A stretch of DNA of 64,000 bases from Paenibacillus sp. FSL K6-3182 (GCF_037976325.1 NZ_CP150265.1:6399001-6463000), one strand, 5' to 3'; shown: positions 44,597 through 53,732, numbered from the stretch's first letter. Numbers and translations: made by a program. The notes: generated by a model from the sequence alone, not told the origin.

Positions 44597-46885
44597 TTAC
44601 ACCTGCAAAGAATGTTTCGCACGGGCGATCTGTGTCGCTTCAACCATGTTGCGCAAGGAATCAACGGTTTCTTCGAGTCCACGTGTTTTAAGTCCGCAGT
44701 CTGGGTTAATCCAGAATAACTTCGGATCAAGCACACGCAAAGCGCGTTCGATCATACTCGTCATTTCCTCCACTCGCGGAATACGCGGGCTGTGGATGTC
44801 GTATACGCCTAAACCTATACCCAGCTTGTAAGTATTCAGCTCAAAGCTATGAATCAATTCACCATGACTGCGTGAAGTCTCGATGGAGATAACATCTGCA
44901 TCCATCGCTTCAATGGAATCAATCATGTCATGGAACTCGCAATAACACATATGTGTGTGAATTTGCGTCGTATCCTGAACCGTGCATGTAGTCACGCGGA
45001 AAGCTTTGACAGCCCAAGCTAAATAGTTGGCTTGGTCTTCTTCCTTAAGCGGCAGACCTTCGCGAACCGCAGGCTCATCAACCTGAATCATCCCTATGCC
45101 CGCTTGCTCAAGCGCTTCTACCTCTTGTCTAAGCGCATAGGCAAGCTGGTAAGCGATTTGCTCACGCGTAATGTCATCACGGACGAACGACCAGTTCATG
45201 ATCGTGATCGGTCCCGTAAGCATTCCTTTAACTGGACGTTCAGTCTTCGACTGAGCATACTTCGTTTCCTCGACAGTCATTGCTTCTTCGAACGCTACAT
45301 CTCCAAAAATAATTGGCGGCTTCACGCAGCGGGAGCCATACGACTGTACCCAACCGAACTGAGTGAACGCAAAGCCCGCAAGCTTCTCACCGAAAAACTC
45401 AACCATATCTGTCCGTTCAAATTCGCCATGCACGAGTACATCCAGTCCGATTTCTTCCTGAAGCTTAATCCAGATATCGATTTGATCACGGATGAAGCTA
45501 GCGTATTGTTCATTGTTCCAATCACCCTTGCGCCATTGTTGACGGGCTTTGCGCACCTCAGCGGATTGCGGGAAACTGCCAATTGTCGTCGTTGGGAAAA
45601 TCGGCAATTGCCATTTTTTCTGTTGGGCAATATGACGCTCAGAAAATGGCAGATTGCGTGTTGGATTCTGCTCGCTAATAGCGGCTACGGCTTGCTGAAT
45701 GCTGCTGCGATTGCGCTCGCCTGATTGCTTAAGTGCCTCTAGAGCAGCATCACATTTCTCAAGCTCGGCAGTAACGAAAGCATCTTCCGAAGTAACTGCT
45801 TTCGCAAGAAGAACAATCTCATCCAGCTTCTCATCCGCAAATGCTAGAGCCCCCTTTAGTTCAGGCAATAGCTTAGTCTCATTTTGCACTGTGACTGGAA
45901 CATGAAGCAGGCTGCAAGATGACTGTACAATTAGCTGTTCAGCCGTTACGACTTCAGCCAACTCTTTCAACAATGCCAATTTATCGCGAAGTGACGCTTT
46001 CCAGATGCCGCGGCCATCAATGACTCCTGCACCTAGAACCTTGTCCTGAGGGAAGCCAAATTGTTTAATGGATGACAAGTTTGTGGACAAACCGTGTACG
46101 AAGTCAAGCCCAATTCCTTTGACCGGCAACGCAACGATGTCAGTATAGTTTTCTATGGATTCGAAATACGTTTGCAGCATGATGTTTAGATTAGTTACCG
46201 ATGCAGCAAGCGTGGTATAAATATTTTTCAGGCGACTGCGATCAGCATCGCTAAGTTTTGTTACAAGAATTGGTTCATCTATTTGTACCCACTGAACGCC
46301 TTCTTTTTCAAGCTCTTGCAGGATCTGCACATAAAGCGGCAGCAATCGATCCAGCCAAGCATCAGTCTCTGATTGACTGTATCCTTTGGACAGCTTCAAG
46401 AAGGTTAATGGGCCGACAATAACGGGTTTTCCCTCGATACCGAGCTTTTCCTTAGCTTCCAAATATGCGATAAGCGGCTTATTCTCTGTAAGTACAGGTG
46501 CTGCTCCGTCAAGTTCAGGTACGATGTAGTGATAGTTGGTGTTAAACCACTTGGTCATTTCGCTTGCCGTTGCATCCTTCGTTCCGCGGGCAATGCCATA
46601 ATAAACCGACAGTGGTACTGAACCGCCTTCGTAAGTGAAGCGCTTCGGAATGATCCCGAACATCGTTGCTGTATCAAGAATGTGATCGTAATAGCTGAAA
46701 TCATTGACCGAGATAAGGTCGATGCCTTTCTCCTGCTGCTTGCGTAAATGATTCAAACGGATTTCTTGAAGCTTGCCATGGAACTCTGATTCTTCAAGCT
46801 TGCCTGCCCAAAACGCTTCTAGCGCCTTCTTCCATTCCCGATCCGCACCAATACGTGGATATCCCAAAACACTGCTTTTCACCAT
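44597..46885 (-). CDS. metE: Cobalamin-independent methionine synthase
   Basis: 762 residues, full length. It transfers methyl from 5-methyltetrahydropteroyl-triglutamate to homocysteine, the last step of methionine synthesis. The N-terminal half starts SSVLGYPRIGADREWKKALE. The C-terminal catalytic barrel has FPTTTIGSFPQSAEVRKARQ, LDVLVHGEFERTDMVEFFGE and the zinc ligands: HTHMCYCEF (His and Cys), ISIETSRSHGE (Glu) and WINPDCGLKTRG (Cys). AGGAGTGTTACGAG precedes the ATG. A LysR gene lies 110 bp upstream on the same strand, with palindromes between. No S-box riboswitch is visible. Confidence 0.97.
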   Translation of the reverse strand: MVKSSVLGYPRIGADREWKKALEAFWAGKLEESEFHGKLQEIRLNHLRKQQEKGIDLISVNDFSYYDHILDTATMFGIIPKRFTYEGGSVPLSVYYGIARGTKDATASEMTKWFNTNYHYIVPELDGAAPVLTENKPLIAYLEAKEKLGIEGKPVIVGPLTFLKLSKGYSQSETDAWLDRLLPLYVQILQELEKEGVQWVQIDEPILVTKLSDADRSRLKNIYTTLAASVTNLNIMLQTYFESIENYTDIVALPVKGIGLDFVHGLSTNLSSIKQFGFPQDKVLGAGVIDGRGIWKASLRDKLALLKELAEVVTAEQLIVQSSCSLLHVPVTVQNETKLLPELKGALAFADEKLDEIVLLAKAVTSEDAFVTAELEKCDAALEALKQSGERNRSSIQQAVAAISEQNPTRNLPFSERHIAQQKKWQLPIFPTTTIGSFPQSAEVRKARQQWRKGDWNNEQYASFIRDQIDIWIKLQEEIGLDVLVHGEFERTDMVEFFGEKLAGFAFTQFGWVQSYGSRCVKPPIIFGDVAFEEAMTVEETKYAQSKTERPVKGMLTGPITIMNWSFVRDDITREQIAYQLAYALRQEVEALEQAGIGMIQVDEPAVREGLPLKEEDQANYLAWAVKAFRVTTCTVQDTTQIHTHMCYCEFHDMIDSIEAMDADVISIETSRSHGELIHSFELNTYKLGIGLGVYDIHSPRIPRVEEMTSMIERALRVLDPKLFWINPDCGLKTRGLEETVDSLRNMVEATQIARAKHSLQV

Positions 46886-46938
46886 CTCGTAACACTCCTA
46901 TACAAATTGTTACAAGAAAGATAACACGTATTCACTGT

Positions 46939-46985
46939 TATAGAGTAACTGGATTAAACTATATCTAGTCATAGCCTTAAGCTAT
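46939..46985. promoter_or_regulatory. Probable LysR/MetR-type binding sites upstream of metE
   Basis: TATAGAGTAA (46939-46948) and TTAAACTATA (46954-46963) form an imperfect inverted repeat; its AAACTATA arm equals a half of the streptococcal MET-box (TATAGTTT-N-AAACTATA) as remembered. A second palindrome, ATAGC-CTTAA-GCTAT at 46971-46985, has the LysR T-N11-A form. Both lie 54-100 bp before the metE start. Confidence 0.55.
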
Positions 46986-46995
46986 ACCCGCACTT

Positions 46996-47898
46996 TTATT
47001 TGCCAATCGCTTGTTTGAGCGCCACAATATATGCCGACCCGAGCTTGGATAAGGAAGCATTTCGCTGTGAAATCCAACCTACATTGATCGTCTCCTCGCA
47101 ATCGAGCGGTACTGGAATAATCTCATTGCCGTTTAAATCAGCGCTTAGAACACCGGTCGATATCGTATATCCGTTTAGTCCAATTAGGAGATTGAACAGC
47201 GTCGCCCGATCGTTTACACGGATGCTTTTTTTATGAGTCATCGTACTTAAAATTTCTTCTGAAAAATGAAAAGAATTGTATTCGCCTTGGTCAAAGGACA
47301 AATAGGGATAATTTTGAAGCTGGTCAATGGTCACGATCGATTGATTGGCTAACGGGTTATTAATGCTGATGAAAATATGAGGCTTAGCTGTAAATAAGCT
47401 AATAAACTGTAAATTCGCCGTTTTGAGCAGCTTATTGATTACCTTCCCATTGAACTCGTTAAGATACAAGATTCCAATCTCGCTGCGCAGGCTTTTAACA
47501 TCTTCAATAATTTCGTAGGTTTTAGTCTCGCGTAATGTTAATTCATATTCTTCCTGACCATACTCGCGAACCAAACTGACAAATGCATTCACTGCAAAAG
47601 CATAATGCTGAGTAGAAACCGAAAAATGCTGCGGCGAAGGCTTGGCATTCAGGTAACGGCTTTCCAACAATTCCGCCTGCTCAACGACCTGCCTAGCATA
47701 ACTTAAAAACTCAACACCTTCCTTAGAAAGTGAAATTCCTTTATTAGACCTCTCGAAAATCTCTAGCTGCATTTCCTCTTCCAGATCCTTAATGGCATTG
47801 GAAAGACTAGGCTGAGAAATAAACAACCGCTTGGCTGCCTCATTAATGGAGCCTCGATTGGCGACCTCAATTACGTATTTTAATTGTTGTAGAGTCAA
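46996..47898 (-). CDS. LysR family regulator, MetR/CmbR-like
   Basis: 300 residues from a TTG start at 47898, chosen because GAAGGGAG lies 7 bases upstream and the family begins TLQQLKYV; an in-frame ATG lies 7 codons upstream and overlaps the ribosome site. The winged helix reads LQQLKYVIEVANRGSINEAA, then KRLFISQPSLSNAIKDLEEE, close to the CmbR/MetR group that controls sulfur amino acid genes in Gram-positive bacteria. The effector domain follows. The gene directly precedes metE, whose promoter region carries matching palindromes, so it probably activates metE according to methionine or homocysteine status. Confidence 0.88.
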   Translation of the reverse strand: MTLQQLKYVIEVANRGSINEAAKRLFISQPSLSNAIKDLEEEMQLEIFERSNKGISLSKEGVEFLSYARQVVEQAELLESRYLNAKPSPQHFSVSTQHYAFAVNAFVSLVREYGQEEYELTLRETKTYEIIEDVKSLRSEIGILYLNEFNGKVINKLLKTANLQFISLFTAKPHIFISINNPLANQSIVTIDQLQNYPYLSFDQGEYNSFHFSEEILSTMTHKKSIRVNDRATLFNLLIGLNGYTISTGVLSADLNGNEIIPVPLDCEETINVGWISQRNASLSKLGSAYIVALKQAIGK

Positions 47899-47990
47899 TG
47901 AAATACTCCCTTCTAACATCCTGCTTGTCTTTCTTACATTATACATATAAAACAAGCCAAACATTGCATCCTCTGCCGTTTAAGCATAAG

Positions 47991-48019
47991 AAAAAGGAAC
48001 CCGAATTGCAGCGGATTCC
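47991..48019 (-). terminator. Terminator of the XRE-repeat gene
   Basis: GGAACCCG pairs with CGGATTCC (one mismatch). TTTTTC follows on the minus strand. It lies 50 bp past the stop at 48069. Confidence 0.65.
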
Positions 48020-48068
48020 CAAACGTTCTTTAAAGCTATCGCTGGAATGCTCAATCTACGTCTTTCCT

Positions 48069-48640
48069 TCAATTTCTCGCTATAGCACTGCTTTCAGTAC
48101 AATCATTCAATATACCTCTACTGATGAAAGGTGCGATCGATACCAGTGCTTTTAAGCCTTCTTTCTCAAAAGCTTTTTTCGCACATTCGTCAATTGCCTC
48201 TGTACTTATAAATGGCGCCAGCGATACAATGGCATTTATGCCCTCTTTTTCGACGGCTATCCTTGCACATTCATCAATGAATTCCTTACTTATAAATGGG
48301 GCCAGTGACACAATGGCATTAATGCCTTCTTTTTCAACCGCCATCTTCGCATATTCATCAATCGCACCCTGACTAATAAATGGGGCCATCGCTACGAGTG
48401 AATGTATGCCTGCTTTTTCAAAAGATAGCTTCGCGTACTCGTCAATCGCAGCTTCACTCATAAATGGAGCTAACGATACGAGTACATAAATGCCCTCTTT
48501 TTCAAAAACCTGTTTTGCAATTCTGTCTATCGTCTCTTCACTAACAAAAGGAGCAATGGACAAAAGATCGCCTATTTCAGCAACCTCCTCTGCATTCGCA
48601 ACGAATTCATCCACTTGTTCTGTTTTGAGCAATGGTGCAA
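48069..48640. repeat. 84-bp tandem repeats inside the XRE gene
   Basis: The coding repeats have an 84-bp period. The copies around 48190-48390 are the most similar at DNA level (for example AATGG(C/G)GCCAG(C/T)GA(T/C)ACAATGGCATT), suggesting recent duplication or conversion; outer copies are more diverged. Confidence 0.8.
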
Positions 48641-48944
48641 TTTCGGAAATATCTTTAAGTGAGACTTCATTATGTTGTAAATAATCTTCTGTTGAATGAT
48701 CCAGCATACTTCTAAGGAGTTCAGTACCTTTGCCTTCGTCCAAAATCTCATCGATACTGACATCAAAAATTTCTGCGATCTGGGGAAGCTTAGAAATATC
48801 AGGCATCGTCTCTCCCCGCTCCCAATTGCTCACCGCCTGATAACTGATATTAAGTCTGTCTGCTAAACCCATTTGGGTAATTCCGATCTTCTTCCTTAGC
48901 TTCGAAATATTTCTGCCTACCTTCATCATATCAAACACTGTCAT
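48069..48944 (-). CDS. XRE-type DNA-binding protein with seven 28-residue repeats
   Basis: About 291 residues; start codon choice (GTG 48947, ATG 48944 or GTG 48938) is uncertain because GAGGGG is close. An N-terminal XRE helix-turn-helix (about residues 9-65) reads VGRNISKLRKKIGITQMGLA, then SYQAVSNWERGETMPDISKL. After a linker come seven repeats of exactly 28 residues, marked by AP(F/L) at residues 104, 132, 160, 188, 216, 244 and 272. The consensus is LVSLAPFIS, then IDE.AK.A.EKEGI. The C-terminal array is probably a helical solenoid for ligand or protein binding. A terminator follows. Confidence 0.85.
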   Translation of the reverse strand: MTVFDMMKVGRNISKLRKKIGITQMGLADRLNISYQAVSNWERGETMPDISKLPQIAEIFDVSIDEILDEGKGTELLRSMLDHSTEDYLQHNEVSLKDISEIAPLLKTEQVDEFVANAEEVAEIGDLLSIAPFVSEETIDRIAKQVFEKEGIYVLVSLAPFMSEAAIDEYAKLSFEKAGIHSLVAMAPFISQGAIDEYAKMAVEKEGINAIVSLAPFISKEFIDECARIAVEKEGINAIVSLAPFISTEAIDECAKKAFEKEGLKALVSIAPFISRGILNDCTESSAIARN

Positions 48945-49023
48945 CACCCCTCGTTCAAGATACTTTCAGTGTATATTTGACCCTTCTTTTTGTATATCAA
49001 GCGGTGCTTGAGCCCAGAATTTC

Positions 49024-50025
49024 TCAAACCAGATATAATTCAAGTAGTGCTTGCAAGGCCTCACGATGCTGATTCAACCAGTTATTTCGTGTTTGAAATT
49101 GATGGAGTATATAGTTGAAGTTAGCTTCAATCGATTTTCCTGAGTAATGCTGACCTATATAAATATGGAGAACTGCAATATGATAAATCTGCGTCATGAG
49201 CTGCAAATGATTAATTTCTTGTATAGTTGCCTTGCGAAAATCGGCATACCCCTTAATATAGGCTTCAGTCATTTCCAAAGATCCATCCGACATTTGCAAA
49301 ATATGATTAAGGCTAATGGCAAATTCCATAAAACTAGCATCAATTGAAGTGAAATCAAAATCCAATACGCCACATATGTTGTTGTTTTGGGACAATAGGT
49401 TGAATATGAGCAAATCATGATGAACGAGCTGCCTTGGCAAGCTTTTTAGCTGGTGGATAGACATCTCAACGGACAAAATCGTATCTTTATAGAAGTTCAG
49501 GTGGGATTCAGAAATGTGAAATGGCGGATTTTCAATAAAAGAAGTTATATCATTACGATGGGCGAGTGGATGAAGATCATAAAGATCTGAGAAAGCTTTT
49601 CCATGGTGGTCTAGCAGATCAGTTTCATATTCGCTCAGTGTTGAAGAGATTTCTCCAACTACCTGACCAAGTTTCAAGGCTTGTTGTGTTTCTACTATTT
49701 CTGGTACACGGCCTTCAATAAATGATACGACCGCACCTAAAGTACCGTCTGCTAGTTGTATGTATTCATCCCCATTGAGCGTCCGAAGAAATACAGGCAC
49801 TTGAAATGTAAGATTGCTGCCATTCAAAAACGAAGTTATTTTCGATTCCATTTCTATGCTTTGTACATTTTTCGTATAACGATCGTAGATGCGGACTACA
49901 TATTTTCGATCATTGATTTTAACAATCTTCGTGAGGTTTGTTAAACCAAAAGGAACGGACTCGATTTCATAGCTCGGATGAATAAAATAAAAGTGTATTA
50001 GCTCATCGATTAATGTCTGCATCAT
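49024..50025 (-). CDS. APH/choline-kinase-like phosphotransferase
   Basis: 333 residues of the aminoglycoside phosphotransferase/homoserine kinase-like fold. The N-lobe shows VPFGLTNLTKIVKINDRKYV then VRIYD. The catalytic loop is QLVHHDLLIFNLL, with the catalytic Asp, and the metal-binding Asp is in ICGVLDFDFTSIDASFMEFA. Related proteins phosphorylate small molecules such as sugars, amino alcohols or antibiotics; the substrate is not known. It starts 33 bp after the methyltransferase gene on the same strand, so the two probably form an operon. Confidence 0.85.
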   Translation of the reverse strand: MMQTLIDELIHFYFIHPSYEIESVPFGLTNLTKIVKINDRKYVVRIYDRYTKNVQSIEMESKITSFLNGSNLTFQVPVFLRTLNGDEYIQLADGTLGAVVSFIEGRVPEIVETQQALKLGQVVGEISSTLSEYETDLLDHHGKAFSDLYDLHPLAHRNDITSFIENPPFHISESHLNFYKDTILSVEMSIHQLKSLPRQLVHHDLLIFNLLSQNNNICGVLDFDFTSIDASFMEFAISLNHILQMSDGSLEMTEAYIKGYADFRKATIQEINHLQLMTQIYHIAVLHIYIGQHYSGKSIEANFNYILHQFQTRNNWLNQHREALQALLELYLV

Positions 50026-50058
50026 ATCCCCCTAATCCTAATTAAGGATGCTATCCTT

Positions 50059-50793
50059 CTATTTCCGAGCTTTCACAATGAGAAAATGAGGATTAGTCGA
50101 AAGACGATCATACCAACGCTTATACCAATCCATAGCATCTGGTTTATCTTTAAAAGCTAAATCCGGCTGCGGCTCGATGATTTGATCAATGATAAATTGG
50201 GCTGATGTGACATTCAGAATCTCTTGAAGAGGCCTCCTATAAAATGTAACCTCCACTGGGCCAGATTCTTTCTTATTCCAGGTTTCCATAAGCAGCTCGT
50301 GAGCAAAATAATCAGGTCTTTCAAAATGTTTAAAGTCCATAAATGGATGATGTACGGAGAAAACAACTTGTCCACCCGGTTTCAATATGCGATGAAATTC
50401 TTGAAAGGTTGGGGCCCAATCATCGATATAGTGCAGGGTTAATGAGCTTATTATAAGGTTGAATGTTTCGTTTTTAAATGGGAGGGGCTCCGTTAAATCA
50501 CAAGCGAATACTTCTGCCTCATGACCAACTCGCCTTTTGCATGCTTCTACCATAGCAGGACTCAAATCAATAGCTGTTACTTGAGAACCGCGCTTTAAAA
50601 ATTGCTCCGTGTACCAACCTGCAGCACAGCCAGCATCAAGGACTGTAAGTGAATTCATATCATTTGGCATAAGTTTCATCATTGCTGGCCGCTCATAATA
50701 AGCGTTGTGCCCGCTCTCAGTATCCACATGCTTTTCGTAGTCTTTTGCAAGTTTGTCGTACGCTGTGACAACCTTTTCCTTCATTTTGTTCAC
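50059..50793 (-). CDS. Class I SAM-dependent methyltransferase
   Basis: 244 residues. Motif I is LTVLDAGCAAGWYTEQFLKR, followed by VTAIDLSPAMVEACKRRVG, VFACDLTEPLPFKNETFNLI and FHRILKPGGQVVFSVHHPFM, as in UbiE/MenG-like and other methyltransferase-11 proteins. AGGAGGGTGTG precedes the ATG. The substrate is unknown. It is followed closely by a phosphotransferase gene. Confidence 0.9.
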   Translation of the reverse strand: MNKMKEKVVTAYDKLAKDYEKHVDTESGHNAYYERPAMMKLMPNDMNSLTVLDAGCAAGWYTEQFLKRGSQVTAIDLSPAMVEACKRRVGHEAEVFACDLTEPLPFKNETFNLIISSLTLHYIDDWAPTFQEFHRILKPGGQVVFSVHHPFMDFKHFERPDYFAHELLMETWNKKESGPVEVTFYRRPLQEILNVTSAQFIIDQIIEPQPDLAFKDKPDAMDWYKRWYDRLSTNPHFLIVKARK

Positions 50794-50813
50794 ACCCTCC
50801 TATTTCACAAATT

Positions 50814-50972
50814 TCACCCATAACCTATCAAAAACAAATTTGAAAAATGCCACGTAGAAATAGCTAGCGGAATAATCGATAATAGCTTAAGCCAATTCTT
50901 TTTAGCTGCAAATCCGACCACTAACATGATTACCCCTATGATTAACAATACAATTAGTGCTAAAAATGACAT
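50814..50972 (-). CDS. Small hydrophobic membrane protein
   Basis: 52 residues from ATG 50972, which has GGGAGGCATC upstream. Two membrane segments are visible: SFLALIVLLIIGVIMLVVGF and WLKLLSIIPLAISTWHFSNL, with the charged turn AAKKN between. No family is recognised. It lies 20 bp before the methyltransferase gene and is probably transcribed with it. Confidence 0.6.
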   Translation of the reverse strand: MSFLALIVLLIIGVIMLVVGFAAKKNWLKLLSIIPLAISTWHFSNLFLIGYG

Positions 50973-51147
50973 CTTGATGCCTCCCAGCTCGTAATCCAGC
51001 AATCATCAGCTTCCTTACAAATCAATTCTAATAAAAACCTTTTTTTGAAACGAGTACCAACTTTTTGTAGTACCTGTTCATATATGATTTCTATTATCTT
51101 GCTTGATTGTTAAGAGAAGCTTGCCAGTACAAAGCGTTTAAACGAGG

Positions 51148-51618
51148 TTAATCAAGGTCAGTGACTAGCTCTTCTGCCCTAATCTTTAATTGATTATTTC
51201 GATGCTCCAAAAAACTTTTCATGTACTTTCTTAATATTAATCTTTCTGTGAACCACCCAATTAATCCAAACGGAGCCTCAAAAACCAATATGTCTTTCAT
51301 TAATGTCATTCCATCATGTTCCTCAAATAAATGCTCATGTCTTAAACTTTTAAAAGCCCCCTTACTCATTTCGTCTACAAAAAGATAGGGTCTTTCATAT
51401 TCCGTAATTTTCGAGGTTAGTTTTTGTCTGATTAGAAAATGAGTAGCCTGAAAGGTCACGGTTTCTCCTTTATTAATCATGCCTTCAATCGTACCTGCTA
51501 TAGCCCTCTCCTTCGTATGTTTCCAGACCGTTTGAGTATGTACTTCTATATTCCTCGCTAAGTCAAAACAATGATGTATTGGAGCATTTATAAGAACCTC
51601 GGTTTTAACAGTAACCAA
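51148..51618 (-). CDS. SRPBCC-fold protein
   Basis: About 156 residues. A TTG at 51618 with GAGGTG six bases upstream is the likely start; a GTG at 51627 is the alternative. The START/SRPBCC lipid-binding fold is shown by VTVKTEVLINAPIHHCFDLA, RNIEVHTQTVWKHTKERA, FVDEMSKGAFKSLRHEHLFE and the long C-terminal helix LRKYMKSFLEHRNNQLKIRA. Such proteins bind hydrophobic ligands or act as cyclases; no catalytic motif is evident. It stands alone. Confidence 0.85.
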   Translation of the reverse strand: MVTVKTEVLINAPIHHCFDLARNIEVHTQTVWKHTKERAIAGTIEGMINKGETVTFQATHFLIRQKLTSKITEYERPYLFVDEMSKGAFKSLRHEHLFEEHDGMTLMKDILVFEAPFGLIGWFTERLILRKYMKSFLEHRNNQLKIRAEELVTDLD

Positions 51619-51627
51619 TCCAAACAC

Positions 51628-51909
51628 CTCATTAAGCTACAATTACTCTTAAAACCAGCATTGTACCCATTTTTAAATTAACTCTTTAGGCAGCCAATGA
51701 TCAGAAATAATATATAAATACCTTCTCCAGCTGCAACTTCATTTTATCATTACTGGAAATTCACTGCCTGCCAGCTTGATAAAATAAAGTTAAATTTTTT
51801 TTTGGAATCTGTCGATTCTCTAATTTCTCATTCGTTGTCTAAATAGAAGCTGAGTTCATCGGTTATCTGCAAAAATAATCCAAACTATGGGATGAGAGGA
51901 TGTTATAAG
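51628..51909. other. Intergenic region, no gene seen
   Basis: AT-rich 282-bp divergent gap between the SRPBCC gene and a VOC gene. No palindrome, repeat or small coding frame with a ribosome site was found. Promoters for both genes must lie here. Confidence 0.5.
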
Positions 51910-52314
51910 ATGGCAAAACACACAACTTATATGATGTCGGAGGACGCAAAAGCTCAAGCTGAGTTCTATACTCATGCGCTTGGTGGAGAGATCCTGTCCG
52001 TTATGACGCATGGACAGCTTCCTGATGCAAAGGAAGAACTCAAGGATAAAGTTGTTAACTTGAGTCTGATGGCTGGAGGAATTCACTTTTTAATGTCCGA
52101 TTCTGTATTTGAACCAATCATTCGCGGAAATGCCATACATCTGTGTCTCGAGTATGATGCAGAGGCTGAAGCCCGCGAAGCCTTCGATAAGCTAGCTGTA
52201 GGCGGCAACATAAAGTGCCCGTTAGAACCCGCATTCTGGGGCACATTATTCGGACATATCGAAGACAAATACGGCGTAATGTGGATGATCACCACTGCTG
52301 GACCAACTGCCTAA
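51910..52314 (+). CDS. VOC family protein (PhnB-like)
   Basis: 134 residues from ATG 51910, with AGAGGATG upstream. It starts AKHTTYMMSEDAKAQAEFYT and ends WGTLFGHIEDKYGVMWMITT, with VVNLSLMAGGIHFLMSD in between, the layout of PhnB-like VOC proteins that often carry a conserved His and Met/Glu site of unclear role. It is similar in type but not closely similar to the VOC gene at 4055. A strong terminator follows. Confidence 0.87.
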   Translation: MAKHTTYMMSEDAKAQAEFYTHALGGEILSVMTHGQLPDAKEELKDKVVNLSLMAGGIHFLMSDSVFEPIIRGNAIHLCLEYDAEAEAREAFDKLAVGGNIKCPLEPAFWGTLFGHIEDKYGVMWMITTAGPTA

Positions 52315-52331
52315 ACTATAATTGCATGTGC

Positions 52332-52369
52332 AAAGCCCGCCCGAAAATAATATCGGGCGGGCTTTTTTT
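52332..52369 (+). terminator. Strong terminator
   Basis: AAAGCCCGCCCGA pairs perfectly with TCGGGCGGGCTTT over a short AT loop, followed by more T residues. Confidence 0.92.
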
Positions 52370-52420
52370 GGAGAAATAAGAAGAACTGCATAACGGCAGC
52401 TCCTCCACTATAGTTATCCG

Positions 52421-52744
52421 TTAGTTGAATAAATTTGAAGGAATCTCGCCATCGGAAAAGTAACGGATTACTTTATTTTTTTCTTCAGCATATTGAATCT
52501 CTTTTTTTGTACTGTTGCCTATATATCCATCCACATCAATTACGAATATTTCATCAGACATATCTATTTTTCTAAAATGCAGATGCCCTAGTAAATCTGC
52601 TTGTTCTTCTGTAATTTTAAAACCATCGCTTTGTTCAAAAAAAGCAACGCTAATAACAATATTGCCTTGAAGTGTAAGAAACGCGTTTGCTTTTTCAAAT
52701 TGATTTTTGAATTTTGTAGAACCGCATAAAGTTATGACTGCCAT
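52421..52744 (-). CDS. Nucleoside 2-deoxyribosyltransferase-like protein
   Basis: 107 residues from ATG 52744. MAVITLCGSTKFKNQFEKAN, then GNIVISVAFFEQSDGFKITE, then HFRKIDMSDEIFVIDVDGYI, then GNSTKKEIQYAEEKNKVIRY matches short NDT-like proteins with a Rossmann-type nucleoside-binding fold. They are commonly annotated as possible nucleotide hydrolases or transferases; the function here is unproven. AAAGGAATTG precedes the ATG. It stands alone. Confidence 0.8.
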   Translation of the reverse strand: MAVITLCGSTKFKNQFEKANAFLTLQGNIVISVAFFEQSDGFKITEEQADLLGHLHFRKIDMSDEIFVIDVDGYIGNSTKKEIQYAEEKNKVIRYFSDGEIPSNLFN

Positions 52745-52853
52745 GTTCAATTCCTTTCTGATGATGTTCTTATGATATCAACTTAAAAAAAACTTTATTC
52801 TCCAATTTTTCATGTCAATGCACAGCTGTTACTCTTGAACTTACTCTGTGTAC

Positions 52854-53732
52854 TTAACTACTCGCCAAAAAAGGCTCTATGTGAATGTGAACGTAGGAAA
52901 TGCTGTGCAATTCAGCAATACGTCTCTCAATTTGTTCTGAAATGTCATGGCTTTCGCCTACATTTAGCTGATGGTCTACGGCAATCGTTACGTCTACCAG
53001 TTTGTTATTCCCGTGAATACGAGCTTTTATATCAATTATTTTCTCTACACCTGGGGTATCGGAAACGGTTTGTTTAATGGTTTGAAGTTCTTCATGATCG
53101 AAACCGTCTGTAAGCGCATGTGAACAATCACGAAAAATATCCCATGCTGTTTTACAAATAATGATGCCTACAATTAGAGCTGTGACTGGGTCGAGCCATG
53201 GCAAGCCAAATTGTGAACCGATGATGCCAACAAAAGCGCCCATGCTTACAAGAGCATCCGAACGATTATCTTGTGCGGCCGCCATCATTGCGTGACTGTT
53301 TATTTTCTTTGCTAAACGAATGTTGTAAAGATAAACGAAATAAATGGCTATGGCACAAAATAGGGCAGTCCACGCTGCTATAATATCAGGTGATTCGATT
53401 GTTGGAGCTCTGAACTTCATCACCGTTTGATACAATACTTGTATACCAACAGCGAACATTATAAAAGAAGCGATTAGGGCAGCTACCGTTTCAGCTCTGT
53501 AATGACCATACCGATGGTTTTTGTCCGGTGGTTTCCGTGATATTTTAAGCCCGATCAACACGGCTATAGAAGCAATAATATCGGTTGAGTTGTTTAGACC
53601 ATCAGCTGATAAGGCTTCGGAGCCAGTGAGGTAACCTATAATTAACTTTATTGCGGACAAGAAAATATAAGCGCCAATGCTCAGCCATGCACCTTTTTCG
53701 CCTTGTTTGATATCATCATACGTTTCTTGCAC
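52854..53732 (-). CDS. Cation diffusion facilitator family transporter
   Basis: 292 residues from a GTG start with GGGAGTG upstream. Six membrane spans and a C-terminal cytoplasmic domain. The metal site is in GSEALSADGLNNSTDIIASI and in MAAAQDNRSDALVSMGAFVG, the DNxxD-type arrangement often seen in manganese or broader-range CDF members. The His-rich region of the czcD-like protein at 25048 is absent, so the metal preference probably differs. No operator was recognised upstream. Confidence 0.9.
   Translation of the reverse strand: MQETYDDIKQGEKGAWLSIGAYIFLSAIKLIIGYLTGSEALSADGLNNSTDIIASIAVLIGLKISRKPPDKNHRYGHYRAETVAALIASFIMFAVGIQVLYQTVMKFRAPTIESPDIIAAWTALFCAIAIYFVYLYNIRLAKKINSHAMMAAAQDNRSDALVSMGAFVGIIGSQFGLPWLDPVTALIVGIIICKTAWDIFRDCSHALTDGFDHEELQTIKQTVSDTPGVEKIIDIKARIHGNNKLVDVTIAVDHQLNVGESHDISEQIERRIAELHSISYVHIHIEPFLASS

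Noticed and set aside
45032..45724. 230-codon plus-strand open frame inside metE
   Set aside because: It lies wholly antisense to a full-length conserved enzyme gene, has no ribosome site and its translation resembles no protein.
46886..46995. S-box (SAM) riboswitch before metE
   Set aside because: The gap is only 110 bp and contains LysR-type palindromes; no S-box core or terminator pair is present.
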